A stretch of DNA of 7,311 nucleotides, taken from RGIG4608 sp045631445 (GTDB lineage Bacteria > Bacillota > Clostridia > Oscillospirales > CAG-272). Below, one piece after another: positions 5,284 through 7,311 of the stretch. The translations under genes were made by a program, and so were the position numbers. The DNA lies in contig JAZQUS010000055.1 of assembly GCA_045631445.1 (NCBI GenBank), positions 1 to 7,311 of the forward strand, read 5' to 3'. Numbering within the stretch: the stretch's first letter is position 1; each line of letters starts with the position of its first letter. Under the pieces are notes generated by a model. The model did no database searches. It worked only from the letters and a program-made list of their open reading frames with translations, and was not told the DNA's origin.

Positions 5284-7164
5284 ATGACATCTCTCAAAAC
5301 ACAAATCGCCGTAATCGGCGCAGGACACGCAGGAATTGAAGCAGCTATAGCTTCGGCGCGTTTAGGACTTGACACCGTGCTTTTCACGATGTCACTTGAC
5401 TCAATAGGAAATATGCCCTGCAACCCTTCAATTGGCGGCACTGCAAAGGGGCATCTCGTTTTTGAAATCGACGCCCTTGGTGGCGTTATGGGTGAAATGG
5501 CGGACAAGGTTACTTTGCAGAGTCGCACACTCAATCTTGGAAAGGGTGCAGCAGTTCACTCAAAGAGAATTCAGGCAGACAGAAAAAAATATCAGGAGCT
5601 TATGAAATCACTCATTGAAAGGACGGAGAATCTCCGTCTTGTTCAAGCGGAAATTTGCGATATAGAAACAAAGATTATCGATGGCAAAAAGCACATTTCT
5701 GCCGTTTTCACCGCACTTGGTGAGCGTTGGGAGTGCGAAAGAGCAATCATTTGCTCGGGAACATATCTCGATAGCAGAATTTTTGTCGGAGATCGCAATT
5801 ATTCATCGGGCCCCGACGGACTTTTGGCTGCAAGTGGCGGTCTTTCACAAGCGCTTGAACGCGAGGGTATTCGTCTTATGCGCTTCAAAACAGGAACTCC
5901 CGCGCGCGTTAAGAGAAGCAGTATTGATTTCACAAATCTCGAGCTTCAGGACGGTGAGGAAATTATAACCCCATATTCCTCACTTACCGACGAGCATTAT
6001 TTTGACAATTTAGAGCAAATTCCCTGCCATATCGTATATACAAGTGAGAAAACTCACAATTTGATTAAAGAAAATATTCACCGTTCCGCAATGTATTCAG
6101 GTCAAATTCACGGCACGGGTCCAAGATACTGTCCTTCAATCGAGGACAAAATCGTGCGCTTTGCCGACAAGGACAGACATCAGCTTTTCGTTGAGCCGAT
6201 GGGTGAAAATACCGAGGAAATGTACATTCAGGGTTTTTCAACCTCTCTCCCTGCGGACGTTCAACATTTAATGCTTCACTCCCTTGAGGGCTTTGAAAAC
6301 GCTGAAATTATGCGCTATGCATACGCAATCGAATACGATTGCTCCGACCCCACTCAGCTTTTCGCAACGCTTGAATACAAGGAAATTGCAGGTCTTTACG
6401 GCGCAGGTCAGTTCAATGGAACATCGGGCTACGAGGAAGCCGCCGCTCAGGGACTTATCGCAGGTATGAACGCTTCCCTCTCCGTTCTCGGCAAGGAGCA
6501 AATCGTTCTTAAACGAAGTGACGGATACATCGGTACGCTCATCGACGACCTTGTTACAAAGGGCACAAACGAGCCATATCGAATGATGACCTCGCGAAGC
6601 GAATACCGTTTACTTCTCCGTCAAGACAATGCCGACCGTCGACTCACAGAAATCGGCTACAAGGCAGGACTTATAAGTGAAGAAAGATACAACAAGTTTT
6701 TAGATAAAAAGGCGCAGACCGATGCCGAAATTGCCCGACTTGAAAGCACTTACATCTCTCCTCTCGTGGCAAATCCCTTCCTTGAATCAAAAGGACTCAC
6801 AACAGTTGCAACAGGCATTTCTCTTGCCGAGCTTTTGCGCCGTCCTGCACTTGATTATGACTCACTTGCGGAAATTGACGTAAACCGTCCTTCCCTTTCA
6901 CGCGGTGCAAGAATGACCGCGGAAATTTCAATCAAATACGAGGGTTACATCAAACGTCAAATCGCAGAGGTTAACCGAAAAGCGCGCCTTGACGAAAAGA
7001 AAATTCCCGAAGATATCGACTATAGCGCGGTTAAAGGCCTCCGCCTTGAAGCCATTCAAAAGCTCTCCAAGGTGCGTCCACTTACCATAGGACAAGCGTC
7101 CCGTATCAGTGGCGTCTCCCCTGCGGATATATCGGTTTTGATGATCTATATTGGGATTGTTTGA
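5284..7164 (+). CDS. mnmG: tRNA uridine-5-carboxymethylaminomethyl(34) synthesis enzyme MnmG (GidA)
   Basis: A 626-residue cytoplasmic FAD enzyme. With MnmE it installs the (carboxymethyl)aminomethyl group on wobble U34 of certain tRNAs, using methylene-tetrahydrofolate and reduced FAD. The Rossmann dinucleotide motif GAGHAG is at 12-17. The family signature PCNPSIGG (45-52) continues into KGHLVFEIDALGG (55-67). The second signature GPRYCPSIE (279-287) is also present. Cys46 and Cys283 correspond by position in these motifs to the two conserved cysteines (Cys47 and Cys277) of the E. coli enzyme. The C-terminal MnmE/tRNA-binding helical region includes GYIKRQ (554-559) and ISGVSPADISVL near the end. 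Length is normal for the family, though the tail ends abruptly as IYIGIV just before a repeat element. mnmE and rsmG, frequent neighbours, are not in view. It may depend on read-through from mrdA, since no promoter is evident. Confidence 0.97.
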   Translation: MTSLKTQIAVIGAGHAGIEAAIASARLGLDTVLFTMSLDSIGNMPCNPSIGGTAKGHLVFEIDALGGVMGEMADKVTLQSRTLNLGKGAAVHSKRIQADRKKYQELMKSLIERTENLRLVQAEICDIETKIIDGKKHISAVFTALGERWECERAIICSGTYLDSRIFVGDRNYSSGPDGLLAASGGLSQALEREGIRLMRFKTGTPARVKRSSIDFTNLELQDGEEIITPYSSLTDEHYFDNLEQIPCHIVYTSEKTHNLIKENIHRSAMYSGQIHGTGPRYCPSIEDKIVRFADKDRHQLFVEPMGENTEEMYIQGFSTSLPADVQHLMLHSLEGFENAEIMRYAYAIEYDCSDPTQLFATLEYKEIAGLYGAGQFNGTSGYEEAAAQGLIAGMNASLSVLGKEQIVLKRSDGYIGTLIDDLVTKGTNEPYRMMTSRSEYRLLLRQDNADRRLTEIGYKAGLISEERYNKFLDKKAQTDAEIARLESTYISPLVANPFLESKGLTTVATGISLAELLRRPALDYDSLAEIDVNRPSLSRGARMTAEISIKYEGYIKRQIAEVNRKARLDEKKIPEDIDYSAVKGLRLEAIQKLSKVRPLTIGQASRISGVSPADISVLMIYIGIV

Positions 7165-7167
7165 GAG

Positions 7168-7311
7168 ATAAATTGGGATTTATCGGGGAGAAGATAGTTG
7201 AGAAAAGATTTAGGGGGATTTTGAAAAATCCCCCTATAACCCCAAAACTTTTTAATCGTGGGTGTTAATTTAATCCGCGCAAATCGTAGTGTTTGATTAA
7301 AATCAAACACT
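7168..7311 (+). repeat. Left end (L type) of another copy of the hairpin-rich repeat, cut by the window edge
   Basis: It aligns with the left arm of the complete element: ATAAATTG (7168-7175, cf. 786-793), AGATAGTTGAG (7192-7202, cf. 808-818), AACTTTTTAATCGTGGGTGTT (7246-7266, cf. 856-876) and CCGCGCAAATCG (7275-7286, cf. 886-897). H1 is an 11-bp perfect stem, 7212-7222 with 7225-7235, built of GGGGGAT/ATCCCCC instead of the GC-plus-A/T stem of other copies, but with the same TTTTGAAAA top. H2 is an 11-bp perfect stem, 7288-7298 with 7301-7311. It begins four bases after the mnmG stop codon. Confidence 0.72.

Noticed and set aside
7212..7235. Intrinsic terminator for mnmG
   Set aside because: The 11-bp stem is strong but is followed by ATAACCCC, not a T-run, on the plus strand.

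Overview
The window looks like chromosome from a low-to-moderate-GC member of the Firmicutes, class Clostridia. Four things point there: strong AGGAG-type ribosome binding sites, sigma-A-like TTGACA/TATAAT promoters, an AbrB/SpoVT-type regulator with a C-terminal cysteine cluster, and an MreD/PBP2 pair of Firmicutes type. The hairpin-rich intergenic repeats resemble those I remember from uncultured gut Clostridia such as Oscillospirales. That last placement is from memory and is weak. All genes lie on the plus strand and use normal stop codons.

Layout. Positions 1-170 hold the right end of a repeat element that began before the window, followed by a small intrinsic terminator. Between about 326 and 440 two near-consensus promoters point away from each other. 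The rightward one drives a short AbrB-family regulator (486-734), which is closed by a clear terminator (746-770). The gene-free stretch 735-1450 is almost filled by one complete copy of a near-palindromic, hairpin-rich repeat (about 786-1324), followed by a good promoter (1362-1390). That promoter probably drives mreD (1451-1996), a CPBP-family intramembrane protease (2000-3049) and the elongation transpeptidase PBP2/mrdA (3091-5082). After a 201-base gap holding a remnant of the same repeat comes mnmG (5284-7164), a tRNA wobble-uridine modification enzyme. A further repeat copy starts four bases after the mnmG stop and runs off the window.

How the genes work together. MreD and PBP2 both belong to the Rod/elongasome system for lateral peptidoglycan synthesis. 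The CPBP protease between them may process or protect a membrane partner, but its substrate is unknown. The usual mreB and mreC are not upstream of mreD here. MnmG is an unrelated housekeeping enzyme that may be reached by read-through.

The coding genes are ordinary. The part worth attention is the repeat family. Five element ends can be aligned by eye. They keep the positions, and partly the loops, of successive hairpins while the stem sequences change on both sides. The complete copy folds into about ten hairpins arranged symmetrically around a cross-shaped centre. I saw no CRISPR array, tRNA, rRNA, transposase gene or defence operon.
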